From JACDAE01 sp963717195 (GTDB lineage Bacteria > Chloroflexota > Ktedonobacteria > Ktedonobacterales > Ktedonobacteraceae): a stretch of 64,000 nucleotides of DNA. The translations under genes were made by a program, and so were the position numbers. The notes beneath the pieces were generated by a model. The model had not been told where the DNA came from and made no database searches. It saw only the letters and a program-made list of their open reading frames with translations. The stretch spans positions 62,001 through 126,000 of the forward strand of contig CAVQVR010000010.1 of NCBI GenBank assembly GCA_963717195.1. The letters run 5' to 3'. Positions 9,097 to 18,589 of the stretch are shown here, one piece after another; position 1 is the stretch's first letter; each line of letters begins with the position of its first letter.

Positions 9097-9143
9097 CAGC
9101 CAGCCTGAGCAGAGCTAGACGCGAATGCGTCGTTGGCTGGCTG
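9097..9143. terminator. Long imperfect hairpin between genes
   Basis: CAGCCAGCC (9097-9105) pairs with GGCTGGCTG (9135-9143), and an inner GACGC/GCGTC adds to the stem. It lies 3' of the decayed minus-strand gene and 5' of the response regulator, so it could end the former's transcript. No T-run follows, so confidence is limited. The surrounding 9003-9170 also contains near-repeats of AGCTAGACGC. Confidence 0.4.
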
Positions 9144-9173
9144 AATAAGGAGCGTGAGAATGCGTCGTTTCTG

Positions 9174-9614
9174 TCAGTCTATCAAGAAGAAACGAAGTTT
9201 CGTTGGCTCTCGGAATAAGGCGTCTGCTCCTTTGGGCACATACACGCGAACATGCCGGGCCTCCCATATTTCAGTACCCTCAAGCGGGTCGAGAAAGAAT
9301 GGTAGCTCCAAGCGCCTCCAGCGAGGAAAGTATACCTCTCAAACCCGAAGAGGTCAAGTGGAAATGCATTAGGGAAGCAGGCCGTTCCCGAAGCGCCCGT
9401 GCGAGAGAACCAACTCGGTTGCCTGGATCGTGAAGGCGGTCTCATAGGCGTACTCGGCATCATCTGTGCTTACGAACAGTTCTGGGGAGAGTACCTGTGT
9501 TGGGACACGTGAGATCGCTGTGCGCCTCCACGTGGTCATTGAACGTGCGACGCGCTGGAGCAAGGTCTCATTATTGATCAAAGGGACAGTTGGCAATATA
9601 TGGTATATCTGCAT
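9174..9614 (-). pseudogene. Decayed small gene of unknown function
   Basis: A minus-strand frame from ATG 9614 gives 81 codons (MQIYHILPTVPLINNETLLQ...) and stops. A different minus-strand frame just downstream, opening after a TGA, reads EVYFPRWRRLELPFFLDPLE, then IWEARHVRVYVPKGADALFR, and ends at 9174-9176. Both look protein-like and together would make about 145 residues, so at least one frameshift or nonsense event has broken the gene. No family is recognised. A copy of the response-regulator box lies about 180 bp upstream, which may tie it to the BceRS regulon. Confidence 0.4.
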
Positions 9615-9795
9615 GGGATGGTTCCTCTTTCTTACTTAGTTCTCCGGATCTTCACAAACGTCATCATGATCACATCTGGTGGCATTGTATCTAGCAGGGA
9701 CGTTTTCAAGATGCAACCAAAAAGAGATGGTTGTGTTGCGTCCTGCTCATCAGTGTGTTCTTTGATGAGAGGATACCAGAAGAGAAGGGACGTTG

Positions 9796-9860
9796 CTATC
9801 GATTTTGCTTACACAAAGCTTACATCTTTGTAAGATGTAAATTTCGTGTAAGCATCGAGG
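9796..9860. promoter_or_regulatory. Second copy of the response-regulator box, extended
   Basis: Positions 9796-9832 match 7242-7278 at 35 of 37 bases. Here the pattern is extended: GCTTACAC (9805-9812) is mirrored by GTGTAAGC further right, around 9849-9856, enclosing CTTACATCTTTGTAAG. It lies upstream of the decayed minus-strand gene (start 9614) and also about 360 bp before the S53 peptidase. Either could be the target. Confidence 0.55.
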
Positions 9861-10196
9861 ACTCATCCCTGCGCAGCGTCTGCCCTTCTTGACGAAACAG
9901 TACACAGGATGCGCGTTTAGCGCATTGGCGCGGGTGGTTCGTGTACTCGCTGCGTGATTTTTGTGGTTGAACGCAACGATTTGCTGGGAAGATGCATTTC
10001 TCTCAGTGGAAGGTAGTCATTATTCTCCTTCCCCATAAAATATGTTTCAATTATCACTTTGAGATGTGAAATGAGGAAGGGGCCTCGTAGGGATGCAAAA
10101 AGAGAAATATGGTGATATTTGAATACACATGGGTAAGCTCTATAAAATTTCGCGAGCTTAGCGTTTTTTTGGAATTCAACTATGTATGGAGGGAAC

Positions 10197-12409
10197 GTGA
10201 AAAAAAGTTCACCACAAAGGGTGCCAGTTCTTCTTGGCCGCACAGCATGTGCTGTGCTGCTAGCACTCGTATCATCAATACTTGTCCTGCATACTGTGTC
10301 CGTGTCTGCGGCCTCTAGCAGTCAGCGCCACATCTTGCCCGGTCATATAGTCGAGGCCTTGAAGGGGAGTCGCTCGGTACATGCGACGGACAAGACGAAG
10401 CAACTGCACCTTTCGCTTAGTCTGAACTTGCGCAATCATACTGATCTGGATACCGTGATTGAAGAGCAGAATGATCCAAACTCAGCATCGTATCATCAGT
10501 ATCTGACGCCACAGCAGTTTAAGGATGCCTTTGGCCCCACCCAGGCGACTCTAAATAGCGTTGTTGCCTATTTGAAGGGGCAGGGATTGCAGGTAACGTC
10601 GGTTTCCCCAAATAATGCGCTGGTCGATGCATCTGGCTCAGTGGCGACGGTCGAACAGGCTTTCGGCGTGACCCTGAACGATTATCAGCTCAATGGTCGC
10701 GTGGTCTATGCGCCGACAACTGATCCCTCAGTTCCTGATACGCTGGGAAGTGCAATTGCGAATATCAGTGGGCTGAACAACATACCATTATATCATCATG
10801 CCGTCATTACGCAACAAAACAAGCAGGTTCCCCTGATCAAGGGCTATACGCCTGAGCAATTACGCGCCGCCTACGATGTCAACTTGTTACAGTCCAATGG
10901 CGGGACGGGTGCGGGTCAGACGGTAGCCCTCTTCGAACTGGATGGTTACAAGCCTGCGGATATCACAACGTATCTGAATACCTATCATCTTGGTACCCCG
11001 AAGTTCTCGGATGTGCTGGTCGATGGCGCGACCAATACACCTGGTTCTGGCGCGATTGAGGTCGAGCTCGATATGGAAGTCATGTCGGCACTGGCTCCAG
11101 ATGCTACGCAGAAGATCTATATTGGTCCGAACTCTCTTGCTAGTATCAATGATGTCTACACTAAAATTGTGACCGACGATCTGGCGAAGGTAACAAGTAC
11201 CAGTTGGGGACTCTGTGAAGATGCCGCCGGCTCTTCGGAGTTGATTGCGCTGGATAACATTTTCGCTCAGGGTGCTGCCCAGGGGCAGGCATTCTTTGCG
11301 GCCTCCGGTGATGCGGGTGCGTACGATTGTCAGGTCGGTTCGATCCTGGGGGTGGACTCCCCAGCCAGTGATCCCCATGTGGTTGGTGTTGGTGGTACTG
11401 CTTTGCAGCTTGCCAGCAATGGTGGCTACGGGAGCGAGTCGGCGTGGAGTAATACGAGCACGCAAAATGGGGGGGGCGGTGGCATCAGCGCCCTTTTTAC
11501 GCGCCCGTCCTACCAGAAGGGTCCGAACCTGACCAACGCTAATCGCCAGGTGCCTGATGTATCGGCGGATGCCGATCCAAGCACTGGCTATTCAATCTAC
11601 TGTACGATAGATGATCCAATCTGCACGAACAACTGGACTGAGATCGGCGGCACCAGCGCGGCGGCTCCTTTGTGGGCAGCATTGGCGACCGATACCAATG
11701 AGTATCTAGCCCACCAGAAGAAACCCGGTCTGGGGACTGTCAGTGCTAGCCTGTACGCGCTGTACACGGAGTCTCTGCCTTATAGTGCGTATCATGATGT
11801 GACGAGCGGTGACAATCTGTACTATAAAGCCTCCAAAGGCTATGACATGGCTACTGGTATCGGCACTCCAGATGCCTGGAACTTTGCTCGTGACCTCAAG
11901 GAGCTACTCCCGCTTCCTAACACTGGCCCCACCCGGCTCCTGAAGAATGGGAACTTTGACCTGGGTGCACAGTCATGGACTGAGAGCTCTACAGGCGAGT
12001 ACGACCTTGTGACGAGTACAAACCCTCATGCGGGCGGTTTTAGTGCCGACCTGTGTGGCTATGCCACGTGTAGTGATCGCATCTCTCAAACGGTGACTCT
12101 GCCCACCAATGTGAAAAAGATTGTCCTGAGCTATTGGACCTACGTCAATACTAACCAGACAACGGGCCGTCCCTGCATTGATGCCTTTGCCAGCAGCCTA
12201 CTTAATAGTCGTGGCACTGCCATTGTCATTCCTCAGGTACTCTGCAATACCCAGGCGGCAGGATGGAAACAGTTTACCTTTGACGTAACCAGCGCCCTGA
12301 CTCGATATGGAGGACAGCGCATCACCCTCGATTTTCGTGCCACCACTGGACCGACAACGGCGACCGAGTTTTTGTGGATGATGTGGCCTTGAACGTCATC
12401 CTGCACTAA
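10197..12409 (+). CDS. Secreted S53 (sedolisin) peptidase with pro-domain; C-terminal frameshift
   Basis: The GTG start at 10197 follows GGAG by 5 nt; an in-frame ATG at 10182 is the alternative. A signal peptide (KKSSPQRVPVLLGRT then a hydrophobic core ending VSA) is followed by a pro-kumamolisin activation domain (about 60-200). The catalytic domain (about 220-570) has the Glu/Asp pair in EVELDMEVMSALAPD, the oxyanion Asp in AASGDAGAYD and the nucleophile Ser in IGGTSAAAPLWAA. A beta-sandwich tail follows. The uninterrupted frame ends at 12392 in an odd FLWMMWP. One extra base near the GG at 12359-12360 instead gives GDRVFVDDVALNVILH and a stop at 12409, the normal ending of such domains. 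It is an acid-active endopeptidase acting outside the cell. The gene 31 bp downstream is probably co-transcribed. Confidence 0.88.
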
Positions 12410-12440
12410 TCAAGAAATAGCTCAAACTAAAGGAGTTTTT

Positions 12441-13691
12441 ATGCAATTGCACGTATGGTTTGCCCTCTTCAGAGACGCACGAGGCAAAATGTCTGCTCGT
12501 CGGGTCCGCCTGCTCTTATTGGCGCTGTGCCTGTTGTCCTGTGGCTTCTTTGTCCCCACGATAGCACATGCTGCGCTCGCTCCAAATGTGCCAACACACA
12601 CATCAACGCCGATGCAGGCCCTCCAATTGAGGGATCTGACGATGATCAACCAGAGTACAGGCTGGGCACTGAGTGAGGACACACTTCCTCATGTGTATGT
12701 AACCCATCATGGTCCCGAACATTGGAGCGATGTCACGCCATCTCAACTTACTAGCGATCCCAACACGGAACTCACCGCCTCCTCCTTTCCAGATGCCACC
12801 CGTGGTTATCTAGGGATTCTACAGAATGGGCAGGTGCTTTTGCTGAGCACCCTCAATAGCGGTAAGACCTGGCAAACAACGCAGCTCACGGTTCTTGCTG
12901 GCCTCACGCTTAATCAGATCTTTTTCCTGGATGCACAGCATGGCTGGCTCAATTTTGGTATTCAGATTACCCTGGCAGGAGATTCTGTTCTTGTATTGAC
13001 GCATACCAGCGATGGCGGCAAAACCTGGCAGACATTACTGGAGTCCGATAAGGGGGCATCTGGTCTACAAGCTGGCTATTTCCAGTCAACACGCTTTACC
13101 TTCAACGACAGCCAGAATGGTTGGGCGACTGCTTTCGCCCCGACTGGATCGGTCTACCTCTATCGCACTTCTGATGGTGGCAAGACCTGGAGCAATGTTA
13201 CGGTTATGCCGATCAAAGGGAATGGTGTGAGCTTTGCGACGAGCTATGGACCCTACTGGCTGAATAGCACTTCAGGCACTCTGTATGTCCAGTACTACCT
13301 GGATGATGGCTTTGGCAATCGGGCATTGACCGCCTTCCAGACATACAATGGTGGCCGTACCTGGGTCCTGGGGCCTTCAACAGTCGGAACTACCTTCAAT
13401 GATCTCTATTCTTCCAGCTTCCTGAACGCCCGTCAGGGGTGGAGCTTTGGTTTCAATGGCCAGGGTCAGTACGTCATCCATCACACCAGCACCGGTGGCC
13501 GACCCTGGGAGCTCATTCATCCAACTGGCCTGCTGAAACCTGATGCGTTGAATCAGGCGATCGGGAACCTGTCATTCCTGAATGCGATGACAGGTTGGAT
13601 ACTTATCAAAGATGCTCAAAACATTCAGCATCTCTTCCAGACCAACGACGGGGGGCATACCTGGTATGCTCTGCATCCCATCCTCGGTTAA
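12441..13691 (+). CDS. Secreted YCF48/BNR-type beta-propeller protein
   Basis: 416 residues, with AAAGGAG ending 5 nt before the ATG. The signal peptide runs to about residue 46 (core LLLLALCLLSCGFFVPTIAHA). The mature part contains repeats of the form ATSDGGKTWQ, RTSDGGKTWS, YNGGRTWV, STGGRPWEL and QTNDGGHTWY. Each follows a GW-containing strand (LDAQHGWL, NDSQNGWA, LNARQGWS, LNAMTGWI), the pattern of BNR/YCF48 propellers. No sialidase catalytic residues are obvious, so it is more likely a binding or structural protein than an enzyme. It probably shares an operon with the S53 peptidase. Confidence 0.75.
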   Translation: MQLHVWFALFRDARGKMSARRVRLLLLALCLLSCGFFVPTIAHAALAPNVPTHTSTPMQALQLRDLTMINQSTGWALSEDTLPHVYVTHHGPEHWSDVTPSQLTSDPNTELTASSFPDATRGYLGILQNGQVLLLSTLNSGKTWQTTQLTVLAGLTLNQIFFLDAQHGWLNFGIQITLAGDSVLVLTHTSDGGKTWQTLLESDKGASGLQAGYFQSTRFTFNDSQNGWATAFAPTGSVYLYRTSDGGKTWSNVTVMPIKGNGVSFATSYGPYWLNSTSGTLYVQYYLDDGFGNRALTAFQTYNGGRTWVLGPSTVGTTFNDLYSSSFLNARQGWSFGFNGQGQYVIHHTSTGGRPWELIHPTGLLKPDALNQAIGNLSFLNAMTGWILIKDAQNIQHLFQTNDGGHTWYALHPILG

Positions 13692-13742
13692 CCCAATATT
13701 GAGGCTCTGCGTCCTTCCAGGTGAAAGTAGGGACACTCCCTT

Positions 13743-13788
13743 GTGGGTGCCCGCTCTCAGGAAAGCACTCTCCTGCACGGGCACCCAC
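13743..13788. terminator. Strong hairpin after the propeller gene
   Basis: GTGGGTGCCCG (13743-13753) and CGGGCACCCAC (13778-13788) pair perfectly over 11 bp with a 24-nt loop, about 50 bp after the stop codon at 13691. It is a plausible transcription end for the S53/propeller operon, although no T-run follows. Confidence 0.45.
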
Positions 13789-13798
13789 ACAAGCTTAC

Positions 13799-13940
13799 AA
13801 GACTCTGTTGGCGAATGGCAGAATGGATGGAAATGGACCTATTTGGGATCCGAAAACACCATGTATGACATGCAAGAACAACAAAAGCGATCTCTTTTTG
13901 ACCATATTCCATGCTCAGTGTCATTCGCCAACAGAGTCTT
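13799..13940. mobile_element. 142-bp MITE-like element with 19-bp terminal inverted repeats
   Basis: AAGACTCTGTTGGCGAATG (13799-13817) is the exact reverse complement of 13922-13940. The 104-bp interior has no convincing gene. Flanks show no clear duplication. It is best read as a non-autonomous transposable element or the joined ends of a deleted IS. Confidence 0.65.
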
Positions 13941-14172
13941 TCAACAGTAGGTTTTTTGGACACAAGGAGCAGCCAAAGTAGGGGAGCTAAACAGTATTGT
14001 GCGTGCGCCCAGCCACCTCACGACGGCAGTTCTCTGGAAACGGGCGCACGGCAGCGGTGACGCCTCTACTCGGTTCACCCGCAAGGAGAGAGACCCCAAT
14101 GCGCAAGTCTAATCGTCTTTCATCTGCATTTGTGTGTCATCTGCACTTTGCGGTCTGATTTTCTAAATTACC

Positions 14173-14262
14173 TGATGGGATTTCCACAACTTGCAAGGAG
14201 AGTTGTTGAAAATAAGTATAACGTGTTGCGGATGCTGCTTCCGGAGATGCGTAAAGCTATCT
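14173..14262 (+). pseudogene. Short unidentified coding remnant
   Basis: A 29-codon frame (MGFPQLARRVVENKYNVLRM then LLPEMRKAI) reads like the end of a real protein and stays open a further ~15 codons upstream. It lies among mobile-element debris between 13.7 and 14.9 kb, and no family can be named. The rest of 13941-14331 shows a GC-rich inverted repeat (GTGCGCCC / GGGCGCAC near 14002-14048) and nothing else supportable. Confidence 0.25.
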
Positions 14263-14331
14263 AGGAAATTGGTAGTTACTGCTGGTGTCTATGCACTTAC
14301 GGATGGATTGTTTGTGTTCGACCCCTTGAGT

Positions 14332-14456
14332 ACTAACGGATACTGTTGCTTAATTCGTTGTCTCAGCTCGATGAGCATATTCGAACTTTCCTAAACTGAG
14401 CGAGGATCAACAGCTAAAAAAGCTTCTCAATGAATTAAGCAACAGTATCACTAACG
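14332..14456. mobile_element. 111-bp MITE with 22-bp inverted repeats and a 7-bp target duplication
   Basis: Terminal repeats are 14339-14360 (starting GATACTGTTGCTTAATTC) and 14428-14449, matching at 21 of 22 positions. The element is flanked by direct repeats ACTAACG at 14332-14338 and 14450-14456, a textbook target-site duplication. The interior is too short to encode a transposase. This is the clearest transposition footprint in the window. Confidence 0.8.
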
Positions 14457-14499
14457 GAACGAGATACAACCATAAGCACGTGAGATGGCTTCTCAAGGG

Positions 14500-14806
14500 C
14501 TTGAGAAAATGCTTTCATTTTCCTTTACTCGCGCTCTCTGTTGTAAGAGCGCAGTCAGTACCGGCTCGGCCTCCAACTGTTTGTGCGTCACCTCCTCTAA
14601 TAAGCGTTTGCATGAAGTAGGCCGACTGGGGACTGAAGCGTTGCGAGAACACTGGCCCTGAAATGGTCACATCGGGCTCTTGCAACCGCCCAAAGATCAT
14701 CGTCTGGGCAAAATTGGCTCCCGTGAACGTTCGGACACGTTGAATGAAGCCCGTCTCTTGCGCCAAGATATTGGCTCGCTCGTTTAACAGCTCCTAAAGA
14801 ACCTGG
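14500..14806 (-). pseudogene. IS4-type transposase N-terminal remnant
   Basis: The minus strand reads ELLNERANILAQETGFIQR, then TGANFAQTMIFGRLQEPDVT, RFSPQSAYFMQTL and, after a one-base frame change, EEVTHKQLEAEPVLTALLQQ. The motif F-x-Q-T-x-x-F-G near the N-terminus and the order of these blocks match the start of IS4-superfamily transposases common in this lineage. About 15-20 residues are missing between DVTIS and FSQRF, and the catalytic DDE part is absent. It is a dead fragment. Confidence 0.6.
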
Positions 14807-14960
14807 ACCATCTGTGATATACCCCTCCGTAGGGGGTCTCCTTCTTCACATCACACTGAATATTTATTAGTATGATATCTGATCGAGACCCCTCGTGTCT
14901 ACCTCTTTTGTAACTCATCTTTGCTTAACTTAACGTCTATGGGGTGCTCTGTCGGTCCTC

Positions 14961-17900
14961 CTACACCCTCACATCCTTCCTCTTCAAAAAAATCCCCGTA
15001 GCGCAGGCCAACACCACAATCATCACCCCCAGCACAACCCACATCGTCAGAAGATAGTTTGTAGCGTTAGCATGGGTGTACGTAGAGAAGAGCGTACCAT
15101 GATACGTGTAATTGTTGCCGAACAACTTATCTCCACTTATCTTATCGCTATGCAGCCCAATCGATGAACCTAACGCGGCTATAGCCCAGCGTGCCGCAAA
15201 TGGTATCGATAGAATTTGTGTGAACCAATCCTTAAAGGCAAAGATCGTTCCAGAGAAGATCACCTGTGGAATGAGGATAATTGGAATGAAGCTCATTGCT
15301 CGATCGGTGTTGGGGGCAGTAGCTGAGATGACCAATCCCAACATTAACCCTGCCAGGCTAGTAAGGGCCATTGTGATATAGACCTCAATAATCGCAGGTA
15401 AAATGATCCCCTGTTGGAAACGTACCACAAAGTTTACAATGATCACCAGTATCGCAGTTTGCAGCAAGCACAATAAAGCCAGCACGACGATCTTAGAGAA
15501 CATATAAGGAATGATGCCTAAATTCACCGCTCGTTCGCGCCGGTAAATAGGAGCTTCCTTCACGATCTCTCGGGCTGCATTCACGGTCCCAAATAGCACA
15601 GCCGTAAAGGCCATGATAAACAAGATTTTCTGTGCATCCGCGCCCGAACCTACCATGATAAAATCCTGCAATGCCGTAATTTCCCCGCCGCGACTTGCCG
15701 CGTATGCTCTTCCATTTGGATTGTTGTTGAGAAAGTTAACCACGCGTTGACAATCATTTGATACTGACGGGTGACCAGGACTGGGAACATCAGGAAAGCC
15801 AGCCGGGGTGAGAATGGTCTGTGTTGTAGGACAATTTGCAATGCTGGTGGGATTAAACGCTCCAGATCCTATCTCGGTATTTACCAACAGGATAAGGAGC
15901 AAGGCGATGATAGGCGCTTGTAAGAGCAGAATGATCAGGTTACCCGGATCGTTCTTGAGTAGTTCAAGATAGCGCAACGAAAGCAGTCGGAATTGTTTCC
16001 ATGGATTGCTTCGCTTAGGTCGTTGAATCTCCCTGACTGGTTGAACCGCACAACCGTTACTCGTACCTACATCATCGATGAGTCCAGTAACATAGTCCTG
16101 ATAGTCCAGCAATTCCTTGAAGCGTGTCTCCGCCTCCTCAGGCGCTTTAGGGTTATCCCGGCTCGGTTCCAGGAGAGCATAAATCTCAGCAAAATCTGTT
16201 TTGCCAAAATACCTTCGTGTCTCACTGGGCGGTCCAAAGTAGGCTAATCGTCCCCCCTGACCCAGGAAACAGACATAATCACAGGTGTTAATGTTATTGG
16301 TAGCATGCGTCACCAGAATAACGGTATGTCCCTTATCGGCCAGCTTTCGCAAAAGGAACATCATTCTGCGATCCAGCCCCGGATCAAGGCCCGAAGTTGG
16401 CTCATCAAGAAAAAAGATGCTTGGTTTACTCAGTAATTCAAGTGCAAGGGAGACACGTTTGCGCTGCCCGCCGGACAGTTTACTAATCATGAGATGTCGT
16501 CGTTCTTTCATATCGACATCTTCAAGCACTTCACTGATACGATGCTCGATCTGTGCGTCCGTAAAATCCCCTGGCAGGCGCATTTTTGCCGCGTAATAGA
16601 GCGCACGCTCCACAGTCAAATCTCGATGCACAATATCGTCTTGTGGCACATACCCCAATTGTGTGCTGAAAGCAGCGAGATGATGATAGTAAGCCTGACC
16701 ATTATAGAACACCTTGCCTTCATGGGCAGGTCGCAGACCATTGAGCGCATCCATCAAGGTTGATTTACCCGCCCCAGAGCCGCCAACGATGGCCACAAAT
16801 TTACGTGGCGGAATGGCGATTGAGATGTCGTTGAGCAGGGTGACATGATTGTTGCCAACCTTTTTGAGATTGAGCGCATCAATGCGAATGCCATTACTCT
16901 CATCATGTTGCGTCAGTTCCGTCTCGCTATAGGTTAATTTATAAGGTCCAATCCGTATCTCGTCGTCAACGTTGAGGAGCTGGCTGGTGGTGAGCAATCC
17001 ATTGACATAGACATGGTTCGTGCTGTTCAGATCGAGAATGCGATAGGTTTCTCCCTCACGTACGAGACGAGCGTGATAACCAGAAACCTGTGGATGACTC
17101 AGCACAACTATGTTATCTTCTCGTCGTCCAATACTAATTTCGGGAGCCTCTAATGGAATGGGACGTATTTCGGGAGGCGTCTCCTGTGAGGAACCACTCC
17201 CATCATTATAAATCAGAGAGACAAACGAACCTTGCTTATCGCCGATGCGAAAGATATCTCCACGCATCAAGGGTTTGCGAAATGCCTCATCACCGTGTAT
17301 CTGACGGCCTCGATAGAGCAACCCGTTTTGTGTCTTCTGTTTTGATGGATGTGGATGCACGAAGAAAAATGCATTCCCTTCATGGACTATCTGGGCATGG
17401 AAACTGGAGATGTGGCTCTCATTGAGAACAATATCATTTGATGGATCACGTCCAACATTCATCACTTTCTTAACAAGTGGATAGATCTTTCTTTCTTGTA
17501 GGGTATTACTGCTGATCTCAAGAAATGGTATTCCCATCTCCGAGAAAGGTGACAGTTGGGTTTCCTCACCTTTTCGCTGCAACGGCAGATGAACACCGGT
17601 AATAGGGGATTGGTTTAACGTGAGGGAGTGCGTTTGGGAGCCTTGTTCTGGTATGTCTTGTTGCTCAACTGCTTCAATCTGCTCAGGTACTGGTGTTGAA
17701 GTAAGCGCAGAGTCTTGTAAGCCGTCAGCCTCAAATTCCGCTATCAATTCAAAAGTGGTAGGGAATGCATTGAATCCGAGGGGCTGAGTGTCCCCAGTAG
17801 CAGGTTCGAGAAGTCTTTGTGATGCTGGACTAAGTAGAAAGATGAATGCAGTGTCTCCTCCTATACCAACAATGGCGCAGTCGTGGATAATCGATTGCTG

Positions 17901-18143
17901 TAGGTCACGCTTATTCACAGTAATCGTGTCGCCCGGACTGATTGTTTCGATACTCCACGATCCTTCTTCACACACAATGCGGGCGTGATGTGGCGATACA
18001 GCTGGATCGGTCACAACAATGTCATTGTCGGGGTCGCGCCCAATTGAGGTAATCAGTTTATCAATCTTGATCACATTGTCTATCTGAGGGCCAGTAATAA
18101 ACTTGATAATCCCAAAATCAGTCCGGCTATTCGTTCTAGTCAT
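14961..18143 (-). CDS. Triple-FHA ABC transporter, fused ATPase and permease (ABCG-like)
   Basis: About 1060 residues from ATG 18143 (AAAGG 7 nt upstream; an in-frame TTG lies at 18164). Three FHA domains are visible: SIGRDPDNDIVV (~30-105), NVGRDPSNDIVL (~225-305) and SIGRREDNIVVL (~335-405). Each has the G-R, S-x-x-H and N signature residues for phosphothreonine binding. An ABC ATPase follows with Walker A GGSGAGKST (~455), signature KLSGGQRKRVSLALELL and Walker B FFLDEPTSGLDP. An ABC2-type membrane domain with about six helices fills ~715-1055. The order ATPase-permease resembles eukaryotic ABCG half-transporters. It probably exports a lipid or hydrophobic compound under Ser/Thr-kinase control; the substrate is unknown and no kinase gene lies nearby. 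Confidence 0.9.
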   Translation of the reverse strand: MTRTNSRTDFGIIKFITGPQIDNVIKIDKLITSIGRDPDNDIVVTDPAVSPHHARIVCEEGSWSIETISPGDTITVNKRDLQQSIIHDCAIVGIGGDTAFIFLLSPASQRLLEPATGDTQPLGFNAFPTTFELIAEFEADGLQDSALTSTPVPEQIEAVEQQDIPEQGSQTHSLTLNQSPITGVHLPLQRKGEETQLSPFSEMGIPFLEISSNTLQERKIYPLVKKVMNVGRDPSNDIVLNESHISSFHAQIVHEGNAFFFVHPHPSKQKTQNGLLYRGRQIHGDEAFRKPLMRGDIFRIGDKQGSFVSLIYNDGSGSSQETPPEIRPIPLEAPEISIGRREDNIVVLSHPQVSGYHARLVREGETYRILDLNSTNHVYVNGLLTTSQLLNVDDEIRIGPYKLTYSETELTQHDESNGIRIDALNLKKVGNNHVTLLNDISIAIPPRKFVAIVGGSGAGKSTLMDALNGLRPAHEGKVFYNGQAYYHHLAAFSTQLGYVPQDDIVHRDLTVERALYYAAKMRLPGDFTDAQIEHRISEVLEDVDMKERRHLMISKLSGGQRKRVSLALELLSKPSIFFLDEPTSGLDPGLDRRMMFLLRKLADKGHTVILVTHATNNINTCDYVCFLGQGGRLAYFGPPSETRRYFGKTDFAEIYALLEPSRDNPKAPEEAETRFKELLDYQDYVTGLIDDVGTSNGCAVQPVREIQRPKRSNPWKQFRLLSLRYLELLKNDPGNLIILLLQAPIIALLLILLVNTEIGSGAFNPTSIANCPTTQTILTPAGFPDVPSPGHPSVSNDCQRVVNFLNNNPNGRAYAASRGGEITALQDFIMVGSGADAQKILFIMAFTAVLFGTVNAAREIVKEAPIYRRERAVNLGIIPYMFSKIVVLALLCLLQTAILVIIVNFVVRFQQGIILPAIIEVYITMALTSLAGLMLGLVISATAPNTDRAMSFIPIILIPQVIFSGTIFAFKDWFTQILSIPFAARWAIAALGSSIGLHSDKISGDKLFGNNYTYHGTLFSTYTHANATNYLLTMWVVLGVMIVVLACATGIFLKRKDVRV

Positions 18144-18164
18144 CGATGTACCTTTCGAATTCAA

Positions 18165-18589
18165 GTTTACTGACCTTAATCACGGCACGAATTTAGACAT
18201 GGGCTGGTAATGTTCCTGCATCACTTTGTAATACAGAACAACGCAGCGAAAAGAGATCCTACCGAAGATGCAATAAAGGAAAAACTACACAAGAACACGA
18301 ATTAGAGTGTAGAGCAATTTTGTGCTCTTGTCAACATGAAACCCAAACCGTGGTTGTTCAAAAAGCGGTAAAACTGGGATAAAATAGGGTAGAGTGTTTT
18401 GGAGGAGACCTCCTCACTCACTCAACCCCTCAGTTCCCCATATCTGCTCAGCGAACATGGTTGAGCTACGGCCAACATCTGGATGGTGTTCGAGAATCTT
18501 CCTGGTTCTCTTGTGCCAAATTTTCCTTCTCCCACCCTCCAAAATCGGGTCAGGTCCACTTGAAATGCGTTCGGGCAGAGAAGTTGAAG
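18165..18589. other. Intergenic region, no gene seen
   Basis: This 425-bp stretch lies between the start of the FHA-ABC gene and the 3' end of the GH5 gene, both on the minus strand. It must hold the promoter of the FHA-ABC gene, but no confident -35/-10 pair, operator or RNA structure was recognised. A short symmetrical GGAGGAGACCTCC occurs near 18402. Confidence 0.4.

Noticed and set aside
10887..11465. 192-codon minus-strand frame
   Set aside because: It lies fully inside the S53 peptidase and is arginine/threonine-rich shadow sequence.
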